Source: Arenicella chitinivorans
GTDB taxonomy: Bacteria > Pseudomonadota > Gammaproteobacteria > Arenicellales > Arenicellaceae
Reading direction: 5' to 3'
Length of the DNA: 64,000 nucleotides
Assembly: GCF_014651515.1 (NCBI RefSeq)
Contig: NZ_BMXA01000002.1
Location: 841,501-905,500 of the forward strand
Made by a program: the position numbers and the translations under genes. This document shows, piece after piece, positions 1 to 11,680 of this stretch. The notes beneath the pieces are model-generated. The model was not told the DNA's origin, made no database searches, and saw nothing but the letters and a program-made list of their open reading frames with translations. Position 1 is the first letter of the stretch. Every line of letters begins with the position of its first letter.

Positions 1-46
1 GCGACAATATCGTCATTTTCTTGAATATTGGACAATTAAGGAGTCT

Positions 47-343
47 GTGATTAAAGCGTGTGGCACCACGTTGCACCATGCGCTGTCAGAGGTTATTTGT
101 GACATGAGCGCAGATTCGGTGCTTGCGACCGTGCCCGCGTCCCGCGTCGAGCGTACTTACACAGACCTAGAGATAGACCAGATTCAAGTGTTGGGTGCAT
201 GCTTAGTTACGGTAAGTGCAGCATCTTTTGAGCCCTCTCCACCATTGCGAACCTCGGTGTTCAGTTTGCATGAGGGCTTGCAGTGTCGGCCTCTTCACTA
301 TGAGCGGATACGGCGAACGTCACGCGCGAGAGGCGAAGCCTAA
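47..343 (+). CDS. Possible small hypothetical protein (98 aa)
   Basis: An open frame beginning with GTG. An AAGGAG stretch lies at 38-43, but it sits only three bases before the GTG, which is closer than is usual for an efficient start. The product has no signal peptide or membrane segment, and I recognise no family. Its C-terminus is rich in arginine. It ends about 100 bases before the Rieske oxygenase gene on the same strand, and the space between holds a TATAAT-like hexamer at 363-368 without a good -35. It may be a real lineage-specific gene or a chance frame; I lean slightly toward chance. Confidence 0.25.
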   Translation: MIKACGTTLHHALSEVICDMSADSVLATVPASRVERTYTDLEIDQIQVLGACLVTVSAASFEPSPPLRTSVFSLHEGLQCRPLHYERIRRTSRARGEA

Positions 344-440
344 GCCATGCGTGCCTGCCACGCTATAATTCGTCGGCGGGATTCTATGGTATTGTGGTGT
401 TTGAGGCTGCTATCTAGATAAGCGAACAACGGTGTAAGCA

Positions 441-1598
441 ATGAAGGCGGAATTCTACAGTCAACAGATCAATAAACTGCTGAGTATGGTCGAGCTTGGG
501 CGCGGCGATGAGTCAGCGTCGGTGCAGACCTTAGAGGCCAGTGATTATCGGTGTGAATCGCGTTTATCAGACGAGAAGGCCATGTTTCGGCGTTTACCTC
601 TGATGATTGCACACACCTCTGAAATCGCCAACCCGGGGGATTATCTCGTGCGTGAGGTCGATGGACGGTCGTGGTTGATCACGCGCGACCAATCCGGCGT
701 GGTGCACGCGTTGATGAATTACTGTCAACATCGAGGCACTAAGCTGGAGCACAGCGAGTCGGGTTGCAAAAAACGTTTCAGTTGCCCGTACCATGCATGG
801 ACTTATGGCGCTGATGGTCGTTTATTGGCGGTGCCTAGGTCGGACCTGTTTCCTGGTCTGGATAAAACTGAGCTGGGGTTGCCGCGTGGTCACATTGAAG
901 AGGCTTATGGGTTCTTGTGGTTGATCCAGGAAACCGGCACCACCAAACCACCGTCGATTGAGCGCTATTTAAATGGATTAGGGCCGGAATTTGAAGCACT
1001 AAAGCTGGGCTCATATTCGGTGTACTTTGATAAGACTCGGCACTTAAATGCAAACTGGAAATTTCCGATCTACGCGTTTCTGGAGTCGTACCACATAGCA
1101 ACGTTGCACCGTGATTCGATTGCGGAATTTTTTGTCAAGAATGTGGCTTTTAGCGAGACATTTGGGCCGCATATCCGATCCTTTGTGCCGCGCAAAAATG
1201 TCGATGAGTTGCGTTCAGCCGATCTCAGTGCCCAGTCGATGGCGGAGTACATAACCCCAACCAACATTATTTTCCCAAATGTGTGTATGATCGCGCATCC
1301 CACCAGTTATACGGTGATCGCGATGTGGCCTGGCGATAAGCCTGGCACGAGCACTTGGCGACACATGTTGTTGGTGCCAGAGTTGCCGAGCTCTGATGCA
1401 CAAAAAGCGCACTACGATAAAACGGTGGCGGTGTTAGATGGGGTTACCTACGAACGCGAGGATTTTTGGGTGTCTGAGCAGTTACAACAAGGCGTGGATG
1501 CCGGGGCGATCGATAAGTTAGTGTTGGGCAAGAACGAGTTAATGCTCAAGGTTTTCAGTGATACGGTGGACAGATACCTCAAACAGACAGACATGTGA
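441..1598 (+). CDS. Rieske [2Fe-2S] aromatic-ring-hydroxylating-type oxygenase, alpha subunit
   Basis: 385 aa, a usual length for the terminal oxygenase subunit of Rieske non-haem iron oxygenases. The N-terminal Rieske domain shows the cluster ligands C95-x-H97 and C115-x2-H118. The C-terminal catalytic domain has the mononuclear iron site around residues 215-223 (E215, H218, H223 in ESYHIATLH). Such enzymes use electrons from a reductase to insert oxygen into an organic substrate in the cytoplasm. No reductase or ferredoxin gene lies beside it, so the partner must be encoded elsewhere, and nothing here indicates the substrate; families acting on aromatics and on quaternary amines both remain possible. 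It converges on the Smr-domain gene with only a 34-base gap. Confidence 0.88.
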   Translation: MKAEFYSQQINKLLSMVELGRGDESASVQTLEASDYRCESRLSDEKAMFRRLPLMIAHTSEIANPGDYLVREVDGRSWLITRDQSGVVHALMNYCQHRGTKLEHSESGCKKRFSCPYHAWTYGADGRLLAVPRSDLFPGLDKTELGLPRGHIEEAYGFLWLIQETGTTKPPSIERYLNGLGPEFEALKLGSYSVYFDKTRHLNANWKFPIYAFLESYHIATLHRDSIAEFFVKNVAFSETFGPHIRSFVPRKNVDELRSADLSAQSMAEYITPTNIIFPNVCMIAHPTSYTVIAMWPGDKPGTSTWRHMLLVPELPSSDAQKAHYDKTVAVLDGVTYEREDFWVSEQLQQGVDAGAIDKLVLGKNELMLKVFSDTVDRYLKQTDM

Positions 1599-1632
1599 GG
1601 TAGGGCACTTAAACCAGCCGATCGTCTGCGCG

Positions 1633-2178
1633 TTAGCGCGCTGTCGCGCGGCGAGTTGTGCCCAACAACACGTACACGGCACCAGTACCACCATCATTCG
1701 CAGGTGTCGATACGACGGCAACCACGTGTTGGTTTTTACTTAGCCAGCCAATCAGCATATTCTTCAATACTGGCATACGGCCCGCCGAATTCCGACCTTT
1801 ACCATGTACGATACGCACCGCGCTTACTTTTTCCAGTGCGCATTGGTTTATGAAAGCATGAGTCTCGCGCTTGGCGTCACTGACGATCAATCCGTGCAAA
1901 TCCAGCTCGTCCTGAATGGCATAGTCACCGCGACGCAACTTTTTCAACAACCGAGACGAATACCCGGAACGTAGGAACTTGAGTTCATCCCCGCTCTCGT
2001 AGCTGGCACTCTCATCCGACTCCTCCAAGAGCTCGTCCATGACCCGTTGCTCGTCTAGGAGGCGCTGCGCCGGCGTTGGGTCCAGCGGCTTACGGTACGG
2101 ACGAACACGATCCTGCTTCAGGGGCTTAACGCCATGCCCCAGAAGTCGGTGCATTCTATCTGAGTGGTCGCCTGCCAT
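1633..2178 (-). CDS. Smr-domain protein (putative endonuclease / nucleic-acid binding)
   Basis: 181 aa. The C-terminal half is an Smr domain with the LDLHG, HGKG and GGTGA hallmarks of the small MutS-related fold. The N-terminal half is charged and acidic and contains a DPTPAQRLLDEQRVMDELLE stretch. Stand-alone Smr proteins of proteobacteria (SmrA/SmrB type) are nucleases or RNA-binding factors; SmrB in E. coli cleaves mRNA at collided ribosomes. Whether this copy is SmrA-like or SmrB-like cannot be settled by eye. It lies 20 bases downstream of trxB on the same strand and is probably cotranscribed with it. Confidence 0.85.
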   Translation of the reverse strand: MAGDHSDRMHRLLGHGVKPLKQDRVRPYRKPLDPTPAQRLLDEQRVMDELLEESDESASYESGDELKFLRSGYSSRLLKKLRRGDYAIQDELDLHGLIVSDAKRETHAFINQCALEKVSAVRIVHGKGRNSAGRMPVLKNMLIGWLSKNQHVVAVVSTPANDGGTGAVYVLLGTTRRATAR

Positions 2179-2198
2179 GTCGCTGGTCGCGCCGAGCT

Positions 2199-3248
<1,050 letters not shown>

Positions 3249-3439
3249 TCAGTAAAACAAAACAACGCTGAGCGTCGAATTGATTGCATAACGTATCGTT
3301 AGGAATGGTGTTATTCATAAATTTTCGCGTTAGAATACACGGTTTATGGGCGTTTCTTTGCAACTTTCAATCCTTTGCGCAACGCGTTTTACCATTCACA
3401 TTTATTTTTCGACGTTTTTGCGCAGTAACGATCAACTGG

Positions 3440-3449
3440 TTCGCGCGAA
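3440..3449. other. Perfect 10-bp palindrome in the trxB-ftsK intergenic region
   Basis: The 317-base space between trxB and ftsK holds the trxB promoter candidate and, 29 bases before the ftsK ATG, the palindrome TTCGCGCGAA. It could be an operator for ftsK, but it does not match the LexA box that controls ftsK in E. coli. No convincing -35/-10 pair for ftsK was found. The rest of the interval is AT-rich without recognisable structure. Confidence 0.3.
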
Positions 3450-3478
3450 AACGTGATTGAGTAATTAGATAGATCAGT

Positions 3479-5803
3479 ATGCCCCAGGCGAAACGAAAAC
3501 AGATCAAAGAAACAGAGCAGGGCCTACTTTCACCACGCGTCAGAGAGCTGAGTTCTGAAATTGTGGTGGTGGTGAGTGCGTTCTTGTCCATTTATGCACT
3601 GCTGTCCTTGATGACGTATGATCCGGCGGATCCGGGTTGGTCTCACAGTGGTGGGGCGGGGCGCGAGGTCAGTAATCTGGGCGGCCAATTTGGTGCGAAC
3701 TTTTCCGACATGCTGTTGCATGGCTTTGGTTACATTTCATTTTTGGTGCCGATTATGATTTTGGCACTCGGGATTAACTACTTTCGTAAGCGTCACGACA
3801 CCGCAGAACCCTCATACTTTAAGCGCGTATTAATTGCCGCTGGCTTTCTAATTACCGTGATGGGTGGTTGTGGGCTGGAGAATCTTCACTTTAACCACTG
3901 GGCAGCCACCAAGCACTTCAATGCTGGCGGTTATCTAGGCGGTTGGTTGACCGGTGGCCTGGTCGACATGTTTGGGGAGATTGGTTCGACCTTGTTGATG
4001 GTGACGCTGTTCTTGACCGGCATCACAATTTTTAGCGGTTTGTCCTGGTTTCGATTGATGGACAATATTGGTGCGGCGATCTTTGGGTTGATTGAGCGTG
4101 TGCAAAATCAGCGTGAAGAGAAGGTCGATCGCGAAATCGGAGCTAAAGCTCGGATTGTGCGCCAGGAAACGGTGACTGAGCTAAAAGAAAAAGTCAAAGT
4201 TGCACCTACCATCATGCCTAAGATTGCGCCCTCCGATGCCAAGCGCGAAGACAGTGGTCGCATGGAGCGAGAAAAGCAAACCACCTTGTTCGACTCCATG
4301 CACAGTTCCAATGACGCGCTCCCGGCTTTGTCACTGCTTGACCCGCCAGAAGCTCAGGTGTTTGGCTATTCTGACGAGGAGCTTAATGCTTTGTCCGTCC
4401 TGTTGGTGAAAAAGCTTGCTGACTTTAACGTGTCAGTCGAAGTGGTCAGTGTGCACCAAGGGCCAGTTATCACTCGGTTTGAGATCGATCCGGCACCTGG
4501 AATCAAGGCTGCAACTATCACCGGTCTGGCAAAGGATCTTGCCCGTGCCTTGTCGACTATGAGTGTGCGGGTGGTCGAAAATATTCCCGGTAAGTCGTAC
4601 ATCGGGATTGAAATCCCCAATGAGTCGCGTGAAATAGTGCGCTTAGTCGAAGGGTTGTCATCCAGCCAGTTCGAGGACATGAGTTCGCCCTTGGCGTTGG
4701 TGTTGGGAAAAGACATTAGTGGTAAAACCGTGATTGCGGATCTGGCTAAAATGCCTCATGTGCTGATTGCGGGTACCACCGGTTCCGGTAAGTCAGTGTG
4801 TATTAATGCGCTGATTTTGAGTTTGATTTACAAGGCTACCGCACAGCAAGTTCGAATGATCATGGTTGATCCAAAGATGCTTGAATTGTCAGTCTACGAG
4901 GGCATTCCGCATTTGTTGTGTCCTGTGGTGACGGATATGAGTGAGGCGGCGAATGCGCTGCGTTGGAGCATCGTTGAGATGGAGCGCCGCTACAAGCTTA
5001 TGTCGGAACTGGGCGTGCGTAATCTCGCTGGCTATAACCGCAAAGTGAAACTCGCAGAAGAATCCGGCAATCCCGTTCTTGATCCGATGGTGCGCGAGGG
5101 CGAGGTGGCTGAACCATTGCAAGAATTGCCTTGTCTGGTGGTGATTATTGACGAGCTGGCAGATTTGATGATGTCGGTCGGAAAAAAAGTTGAAGAGTTG
5201 ATTACACGGCTGGCGCAAAAAGGTCGCGCCTCGGGCGTGCATTTGATCCTGGCGACGCAGCGGCCGTCGGTGGATGTCATTACCGGTCTGCTCAAAGCCA
5301 ATATTCCGACCCGAATCGCATTTCAGGTTTCATCTAAAGTCGATTCGCGTACGGTAATTGATCAAATGGGCGCTGAGATGCTGCTCGGCCATGGTGATAT
5401 GTTGTACTTGCCACCAGGAACCAGTATTCCAGAGCGTGTTCACGGCAGTTTTGTGTCGGATAAAGAAGTGCATGCCGTGGTGGCCTCGCTCAAGGGCAAA
5501 GCTCCACCGGAATACGATGAATCGATTCTGAGCGCGCCAAAAGAGGTCAATGATGCGTTGCCAAGCGCGTTTCGCGACGACGCAGTGAATGATGATCCTG
5601 AAAATGATCCGTTGTACGACCAGGCTGTTGAGTTCGTTACCCGTACTCGAAAAGCATCCATCTCATCCGTGCAGCGGCAGTTGCGAGTGGGCTACAACCG
5701 CGCTGCCCGTATGATCGAGACCATGGAGATGGCCGGTGTGATTACGCCGGCAGAAGAAAACGGGCGCCGAGAAGTCATTGCGCCGCCACCGATAGAGGAT
5801 TGA
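3479..5803 (+). CDS. ftsK: DNA translocase FtsK
   Basis: 774 aa. The N-terminus has about four membrane segments (residues ~25-190) that anchor the protein at the division septum. A short charged linker follows (~210-290), much shorter than the linker of E. coli FtsK. The motor domain carries the Walker A motif GTTGSGKS near residue 432 and the Walker B-like LVVIIDELADLM near residue 550. The C-terminal winged-helix gamma domain (~710-770), which recognises KOPS sites and activates XerCD at dif, is present. FtsK pumps the chromosome terminus through the closing septum. lolA starts three bases downstream, so the two are cotranscribed. Confidence 0.97.
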   Translation: MPQAKRKQIKETEQGLLSPRVRELSSEIVVVVSAFLSIYALLSLMTYDPADPGWSHSGGAGREVSNLGGQFGANFSDMLLHGFGYISFLVPIMILALGINYFRKRHDTAEPSYFKRVLIAAGFLITVMGGCGLENLHFNHWAATKHFNAGGYLGGWLTGGLVDMFGEIGSTLLMVTLFLTGITIFSGLSWFRLMDNIGAAIFGLIERVQNQREEKVDREIGAKARIVRQETVTELKEKVKVAPTIMPKIAPSDAKREDSGRMEREKQTTLFDSMHSSNDALPALSLLDPPEAQVFGYSDEELNALSVLLVKKLADFNVSVEVVSVHQGPVITRFEIDPAPGIKAATITGLAKDLARALSTMSVRVVENIPGKSYIGIEIPNESREIVRLVEGLSSSQFEDMSSPLALVLGKDISGKTVIADLAKMPHVLIAGTTGSGKSVCINALILSLIYKATAQQVRMIMVDPKMLELSVYEGIPHLLCPVVTDMSEAANALRWSIVEMERRYKLMSELGVRNLAGYNRKVKLAEESGNPVLDPMVREGEVAEPLQELPCLVVIIDELADLMMSVGKKVEELITRLAQKGRASGVHLILATQRPSVDVITGLLKANIPTRIAFQVSSKVDSRTVIDQMGAEMLLGHGDMLYLPPGTSIPERVHGSFVSDKEVHAVVASLKGKAPPEYDESILSAPKEVNDALPSAFRDDAVNDDPENDPLYDQAVEFVTRTRKASISSVQRQLRVGYNRAARMIETMEMAGVITPAEENGRREVIAPPPIED

Positions 5804-5806
5804 GTA

Positions 5807-6439
5807 ATGCGTACCTGGATACAGTGTGTTTGTCTGACGGGCTTGCTTTGTATGAGCTCCATGAGTTCGGCCTCCGAAGTGATGCTGCGCGATTTCTTGA
5901 AACAGGTCGATACCTTACAAGCAGACTTCGAACAACGCATCACCGATGAAGGTGGGATGACGATCGAGACTGCCAAAGGAATTTTTTCGCTGTCTCGTCC
6001 CGGTAGGTTTCGATGGGATACTGCGTCGGCCGATCCAGATTTTGAGCGCGGCCCGCAGATTGTCTCCAATGGAGAGTCGATTATTTTCTACGAGCCTGAC
6101 TTGGCCAGCGCTAATGTGCGCAGCTTTGATGAGGCGGTGCAGCAGGCGCCGACGATTGTGCTAGTGCAATCCGGTGAAAAGTTGGACGACGTTTTCACCA
6201 TCACTGATTACGGTTTGACGGACGGACTCAGTTGGGTTGCCCTGCGCCCTAAAAGCGACGATGCTGGTTTTAACGAGTTGATGATTGGATTTGATAACGG
6301 CGCGCTTGCGCAAATTCTGATAACCGATATGTTGGCTAACGAAACGCGTTTGCGTTTGACAAACGTCAAAACCAATCAGTCGCTGCCCGCTGCCCTGTTC
6401 GAACTCGAATTACCTGAAGGTGTCGATTTCGTTCACTGA
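5807..6439 (+). CDS. lolA: Outer-membrane lipoprotein carrier protein LolA
   Basis: 210 aa with an N-terminal signal peptide (hydrophobic core near residues 5-20, ending in SSAS). The mature part matches the LolA fold: an early FLKQVDTLQADFEQ segment, then SLSRPGRFRWD, which is typical of the family. LolA is the periplasmic chaperone that takes lipoproteins from LolCDE and hands them to LolB at the outer membrane. Its place directly behind ftsK is conserved across gammaproteobacteria. No lolB or lolCDE is in the window. Confidence 0.95.
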   Translation: MRTWIQCVCLTGLLCMSSMSSASEVMLRDFLKQVDTLQADFEQRITDEGGMTIETAKGIFSLSRPGRFRWDTASADPDFERGPQIVSNGESIIFYEPDLASANVRSFDEAVQQAPTIVLVQSGEKLDDVFTITDYGLTDGLSWVALRPKSDDAGFNELMIGFDNGALAQILITDMLANETRLRLTNVKTNQSLPAALFELELPEGVDFVH

Positions 6440-6452
6440 TCACGTATCGGTT

Positions 6453-6827
6453 ATGTTGCTTTATATCGGGATTATTGTTGCGGGCGGGCTTGGTGCATTA
6501 TTGCGCTTTTTGGTTGGGCGGGTACTGCTGCATTCTGGTTGGGCCGCTCTGCCATTGAGTACGTTGGCGGTAAACGCGGTGGGCAGTTTTCTGATGGGGT
6601 ATTTGTCTTGGCTGCTGGTGCACAAGTGGTCTGCATCGCCGCACATCCAATGGCTGGTGATGACCGGTTTTTTGGGTGGGTTTACGACCTTTTCGGCATT
6701 CTCGCTAGAAACTGTTGTGATGATGGAGCAGGGTGCTGAATTGCGTGCTTTGTTTTATGTTTTGTCCCAGGTGTTATTGTGTGTTTCTCTGTGCTGGGTC
6801 GGTATTTTTCTGGCACGCCATTCTTAA
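6453..6827 (+). CDS. crcB: Fluoride ion channel/exporter CrcB (Fluc)
   Basis: 124 aa from the ATG chosen here, with four hydrophobic segments as in the dual-topology Fluc channels. Typical family motifs are GGLGALLRF at the start, the NAVGSFLMG stretch, and the GFLGGFTTFSAF segment that lines the pore. A GTG at 6420 would extend the frame and overlap lolA by 20 bases, but homologues begin just before the GG-x-GA-x-LR motif, which favours the ATG. Fluc protects the cell by letting fluoride leave. It sits between lolA and serS, the place often held by rarA-crcB; rarA is missing here. Confidence 0.93.
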   Translation: MLLYIGIIVAGGLGALLRFLVGRVLLHSGWAALPLSTLAVNAVGSFLMGYLSWLLVHKWSASPHIQWLVMTGFLGGFTTFSAFSLETVVMMEQGAELRALFYVLSQVLLCVSLCWVGIFLARHS

Positions 6828-8129
<1,302 letters not shown>

Positions 8130-8441
8130 TGTCTGAAGGGTTTTTGAACGCATGTCCAGTATATTTTTGCTTTAAATAAGCAAGCTAACTGACTGGAATC
8201 TATTATTTTTTTTGTTACTTTGCTATCATGCCGATAGGTTGGAGAGCTTCTGGGTGTGTATATGTCTATATAGGCAGATTGTCCGGGGCTCATTAAAAGT
8301 GTCGGGTGGTTTAGTTTGCGGTCATGTGGCGGCAAGCTATGGCGTATTTTGTTTATCCGTTGCGGTGATCTAGGGTCAAGCTAAGCACTGTAATAAGTCG
8401 TAATAACGAGATGCGCGGTAATAAGATTAAATAGGTCTACT
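8130..8441. other. 312-base intergenic region before the polysaccharide locus
   Basis: Separates serS from the first gene of the polysaccharide locus. It is AT-rich, with a T-run near 8202-8211, and has no frame with coding character on either strand. It presumably holds the promoter of the locus, but I could not find a good -35/-10 pair with normal spacing, and no JUMPstart/ops element was seen. Confidence 0.5.
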
Positions 8442-9968
8442 ATGTTGGCTTTGAGTTCGAAAATAGTTCGTGGTTGGTTGGAGATTGCGCAACACGTTGG
8501 TGCTGTGTGTGGTCAGCGTGCGCGCGCGTCCTCGGTGCTGCTTGTGGGTGCTTGTGTTCTGATGTATTCAGTGTCATCGCATTCGCAAACGTATCGTGTG
8601 CCTCCGGCGGGTGAGAGTGAGTTTGACAATAAGAGCGACGCCTACGTCAAGGATTGGCGTACATCCGTGCCGAAGGAAGACTACGAAGATACGGAGTTTG
8701 GCGAGTTAATGTATAACGAAGCCAGCACGCCAACTCGCCTGGAAGTATTACGACTGCTGAGTAAGGATACACCGTCTGTTTTGGTGTTTCTCACGGCCGT
8801 GTCTATGGGCTTGGATATCGAGTCTGTTTTGCAAGCGTCGGTTCGTTATCAGCCGGAAAAGAGTCGTGACATGACCGCGTCGGCGATCGACATTCTGCCA
8901 CTATTACCGGACTCCCCTGACTATGTTTATTCCAGTTATGATCTGGAAGATCTTGATCGAGCGGGCCCAAGTGATCCATATTCCGCCAAAGAAGTGGCCA
9001 AACGATTCTTCGACGGTCGTGATGTGCTTATGCCTGCACCAGATTGGGTTGACGGTCAGTACCATTTTCTTGCTTCCGCTGCGGAACTCAATGAGCTGGT
9101 TGACGACAGCGAAGGCGTCCGTTGGTACCATTCCAAATCTTCAATAGATGTCGCAAAACGGCCGATTTTCGTATCACTTTATGAGGGCACACAGTCGATC
9201 CTCATTGACGACGAAGCGCGAGTAAAATCGGCGTTGCGCGCGGACCCGGATGCGTTGTTACCGGTTGTGTTCGTGTTTAATCGAGTGCGTGAGTTTCCTG
9301 CTGATAAATTGCCGGATTACCCGAAAACAATTAAAGGAATCCAGCGAGCTTACACCGAGCGCGGCTTAATGCTGACTCCAACCCCTGAGTGGGAAAAAGG
9401 CGAATATCATCTCTACGCAAAGATTGACGAATTTGTCGAGGTGTTCGACATTCCGGAAGAAGAGGACTTTGAGCCGGAAGCATGGCAGCGCCTGTTAACC
9501 GAAGCAAAAGAATACTCTGTTCCAGATACTTCATTTTTGGCCGTAATTATTGGCGGTGACACGGGTGACGATAACGAAAATTCTGCGCTGACCTACAGTG
9601 AATATCACCAATACGCACAGTGGGATGATCCGCGAACTGAGGCTGATTATCCTTACGTTTCGGCCGGCAGTGGAGATGACGATGACGAGCGCGATCAGAG
9701 TGACAGTGGTGGCATATCGGTGAAAGCAATCGTTGGTAAGGGGATAATTCTTAACCGCCCAGACCTGATTGCCGCATTAAAAGCACTTGGTGTGGAGGAA
9801 GTGCCATTGGCTTTCTATTACGTAGACAACGCTCGTGTGAAACCTTACGTCAAGCGACCACAGGCATTGGTCGAGTCCGTGCTGGGCATTCGACAGCCGA
9901 CCGGTGGTTCATATGGCGGCGGCGGTGGGGTATCCCCGCCGTGTGCGTCTCCTCCGTGTACTGAGTAA
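8442..9968 (+). CDS. Exported protein of unknown family with an internal duplication
   Basis: 508 aa. I do not recognise the family. A hydrophobic segment at residues ~31-46 following a basic N-terminus, ending near SHSQ-T, looks like a signal peptide, so the protein is probably periplasmic or on the cell surface. The body is acidic. A unit of about 100 residues appears twice: residues ~181-283 and ~296-467 share a motif LM-x-PxP-(D/E)W-x2-G-(Q/E)YH (196-208 and 309-323) and a later segment ending in a hydrophobic strand and an Arg. The second copy is split by an acidic, Gly/Ser-rich insert (~370-425). The C-terminus is glycine-rich and ends in two PPC-containing turns. It opens the polysaccharide locus, which suggests a role in export or surface attachment, but this is inference. 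Confidence 0.8.
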   Translation: MLALSSKIVRGWLEIAQHVGAVCGQRARASSVLLVGACVLMYSVSSHSQTYRVPPAGESEFDNKSDAYVKDWRTSVPKEDYEDTEFGELMYNEASTPTRLEVLRLLSKDTPSVLVFLTAVSMGLDIESVLQASVRYQPEKSRDMTASAIDILPLLPDSPDYVYSSYDLEDLDRAGPSDPYSAKEVAKRFFDGRDVLMPAPDWVDGQYHFLASAAELNELVDDSEGVRWYHSKSSIDVAKRPIFVSLYEGTQSILIDDEARVKSALRADPDALLPVVFVFNRVREFPADKLPDYPKTIKGIQRAYTERGLMLTPTPEWEKGEYHLYAKIDEFVEVFDIPEEEDFEPEAWQRLLTEAKEYSVPDTSFLAVIIGGDTGDDNENSALTYSEYHQYAQWDDPRTEADYPYVSAGSGDDDDERDQSDSGGISVKAIVGKGIILNRPDLIAALKALGVEEVPLAFYYVDNARVKPYVKRPQALVESVLGIRQPTGGSYGGGGGVSPPCASPPCTE

Positions 9969-10032
9969 GATTGATTCTGTGAACCGATTTAATTCTATCT
10001 GCTGACTTGGGCGGACAGTCGTTGATTTTATT

Positions 10033-11406
10033 ATGAAAAATATTCGAAATAAGCATGCAGCAATGGTCATTGGATTGATCGTCACCGGCGGGGCCGGAAG
10101 TGTGTATGCGCAAGTTTCCGACAAGGGGTTGACGCCCGCTGCGAATACCTACCGCTCCTATCAAAATGCGTCCATCGTGCGTGACAGCGGCTTGAGTCAG
10201 CCTCTGGACCTGCTGAATGACTTTTATCCTGCGATTTCGCTCACTGCTGCAAAGCATGATAATGTCCGACGTCGTCCTGATTTAGCTGAGGACGATCTCA
10301 AAATAACCGCCATACCCAGCTTAGGGTATCGTACCAACATCGGTCGACATAAATTTTATGCCGCATACAGCGGTGTTTATACATTTCATCAGGATGTTGA
10401 GCAGGAAGATGCTGAGTCGAACTCAGTGCTAGCCAACCTCGGACTGGATTTGAGCAGGCGGTGGGACTTGGATCTGTTTGGCGGTTTTGGGGACTCTTTT
10501 GAAGAACGCGGGATCTCTGGTGGACGTGACTTCGTCGGGTATACTGGCAATGCGTTTGATCGAGGTCCTGAACAGCTGGAGTACAAAGCGTACGGCGCTG
10601 ACCTGATTTTCGGACGTAAAATCGGTATTTTAAAAGGTGTCCTGGGTTATGAATACGTCGAAACAACGTTTAGCAGTGACGATGAGCTATTTCAATTCGA
10701 TGCGAGTGAGCGGGATCGCGAGAGTGACGCACTCCATTTAGATCTTGAGTGGCAGTTTGGGGCGCGAACGTCGGTTTTTGGTAGAATTGAAGAAACTGAA
10801 ACGAACTATTTTAGTGCTGCGAACCAACTTGATAACACGCAGACTGACTACCTGATAGGCCTACGTTGGAAACCATCCAACGCATTGAGTGGTGTTGTTG
10901 GTGTCGGTCGCAGCGAGAAAGATTTTGTCAGTCCGGATCAGCCGGACTACGACAGCAGTGTGTATTACGCGAACTTGAATTACTCCTTCAGTGCGTTCTC
11001 TAATTTACAGTTTGCTGCCTCGCGACACGTAGAGGAGCCAGCTGATGGCTTTTCAAGCTACTACGAAACTGACTTTTATGGCATTGGCTGGAATCATGCA
11101 TTGAGTCAACGCGTGGTACTGGATGCCTACTATAAATGGTCTGATGATCACTACAATATTGGTCGAGAAGACTCGTTTGTTGATTGGGGTGTTGGTGTTG
11201 ATTACGTCTGGCGTAGCTGGATGACAGCCGGTATCTATTATGGGGAGATCGAGCGTGAATCCAATTTTGCAGACATCGCATATGAAGACGCTTACATCGG
11301 GTTGCGTTTTCGTTCCGATTTACGTTCTTTGTTCAGCGGCTCTCGACGTGATGAGGTCGAGCCAGCGTCGTTTGACTACCCGAAACGAACCGGCCGTAGT
11401 CAATAA
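10033..11406 (+). CDS. Putative outer-membrane beta-barrel protein of the polysaccharide locus
   Basis: 457 aa. The N-terminal signal peptide (residues ~1-25) ends after SVYAQ. The mature part alternates hydrophobic and polar residues, is rich in aromatics, and is broken by acidic turns, as expected for an outer-membrane barrel. It resembles the surface-polysaccharide-associated barrels (capsular polysaccharide synthesis barrel or BBP2 types) often found beside Wza/Wzc genes. The C-terminus does not end in an aromatic residue, but the last predicted strand includes YIGLRFRSDL. It may help polymer cross or anchor in the outer membrane. The 223 bases that follow, before the Wza-like gene, hold no recognisable feature. 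Confidence 0.7.
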   Translation: MKNIRNKHAAMVIGLIVTGGAGSVYAQVSDKGLTPAANTYRSYQNASIVRDSGLSQPLDLLNDFYPAISLTAAKHDNVRRRPDLAEDDLKITAIPSLGYRTNIGRHKFYAAYSGVYTFHQDVEQEDAESNSVLANLGLDLSRRWDLDLFGGFGDSFEERGISGGRDFVGYTGNAFDRGPEQLEYKAYGADLIFGRKIGILKGVLGYEYVETTFSSDDELFQFDASERDRESDALHLDLEWQFGARTSVFGRIEETETNYFSAANQLDNTQTDYLIGLRWKPSNALSGVVGVGRSEKDFVSPDQPDYDSSVYYANLNYSFSAFSNLQFAASRHVEEPADGFSSYYETDFYGIGWNHALSQRVVLDAYYKWSDDHYNIGREDSFVDWGVGVDYVWRSWMTAGIYYGEIERESNFADIAYEDAYIGLRFRSDLRSLFSGSRRDEVEPASFDYPKRTGRSQ

Positions 11407-11680
11407 AACCCCCGGCGTTTCGTTGCTCGATGTGGCGTCTCTGACTGCGTCGATATCTTACTAAGCGCTAACTTGTACAAAGGCTGCACGTCGAGACAGG
11501 TATCATGCTCATTGAAATGCCACAGCGAGTCTTTTCGGGCGTGTGCTGTGCGTTAGTAAGTGTCCGAGTTAGACGCAAATTTGTTACATATATTAGTCCA
11601 AATGTCGACGCCAGCTTGAGGGTTGGTATTTGAAATTAGTGCAAGAGTTGATGAAAGAAATGTTTACTTTGAGGTGGCGA

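Noticed and set aside
1620-1660. GCGCG hairpin as a terminator between the Rieske and Smr genes
   Set aside because: It lies within the coding end of the Smr gene and has no T-run.
6420-6452. Earlier GTG start of crcB
   Set aside because: It overlaps lolA and adds residues before the point where the family begins; the ATG at 6453 fits better.
6427-6460. Fluoride riboswitch before crcB
   Set aside because: There is no room between lolA and crcB for the aptamer, and no matching structure is visible.
8130-8441. JUMPstart/ops element before the polysaccharide locus
   Set aside because: The GGCGGTAG core was not found in the upstream region on the coding strand.
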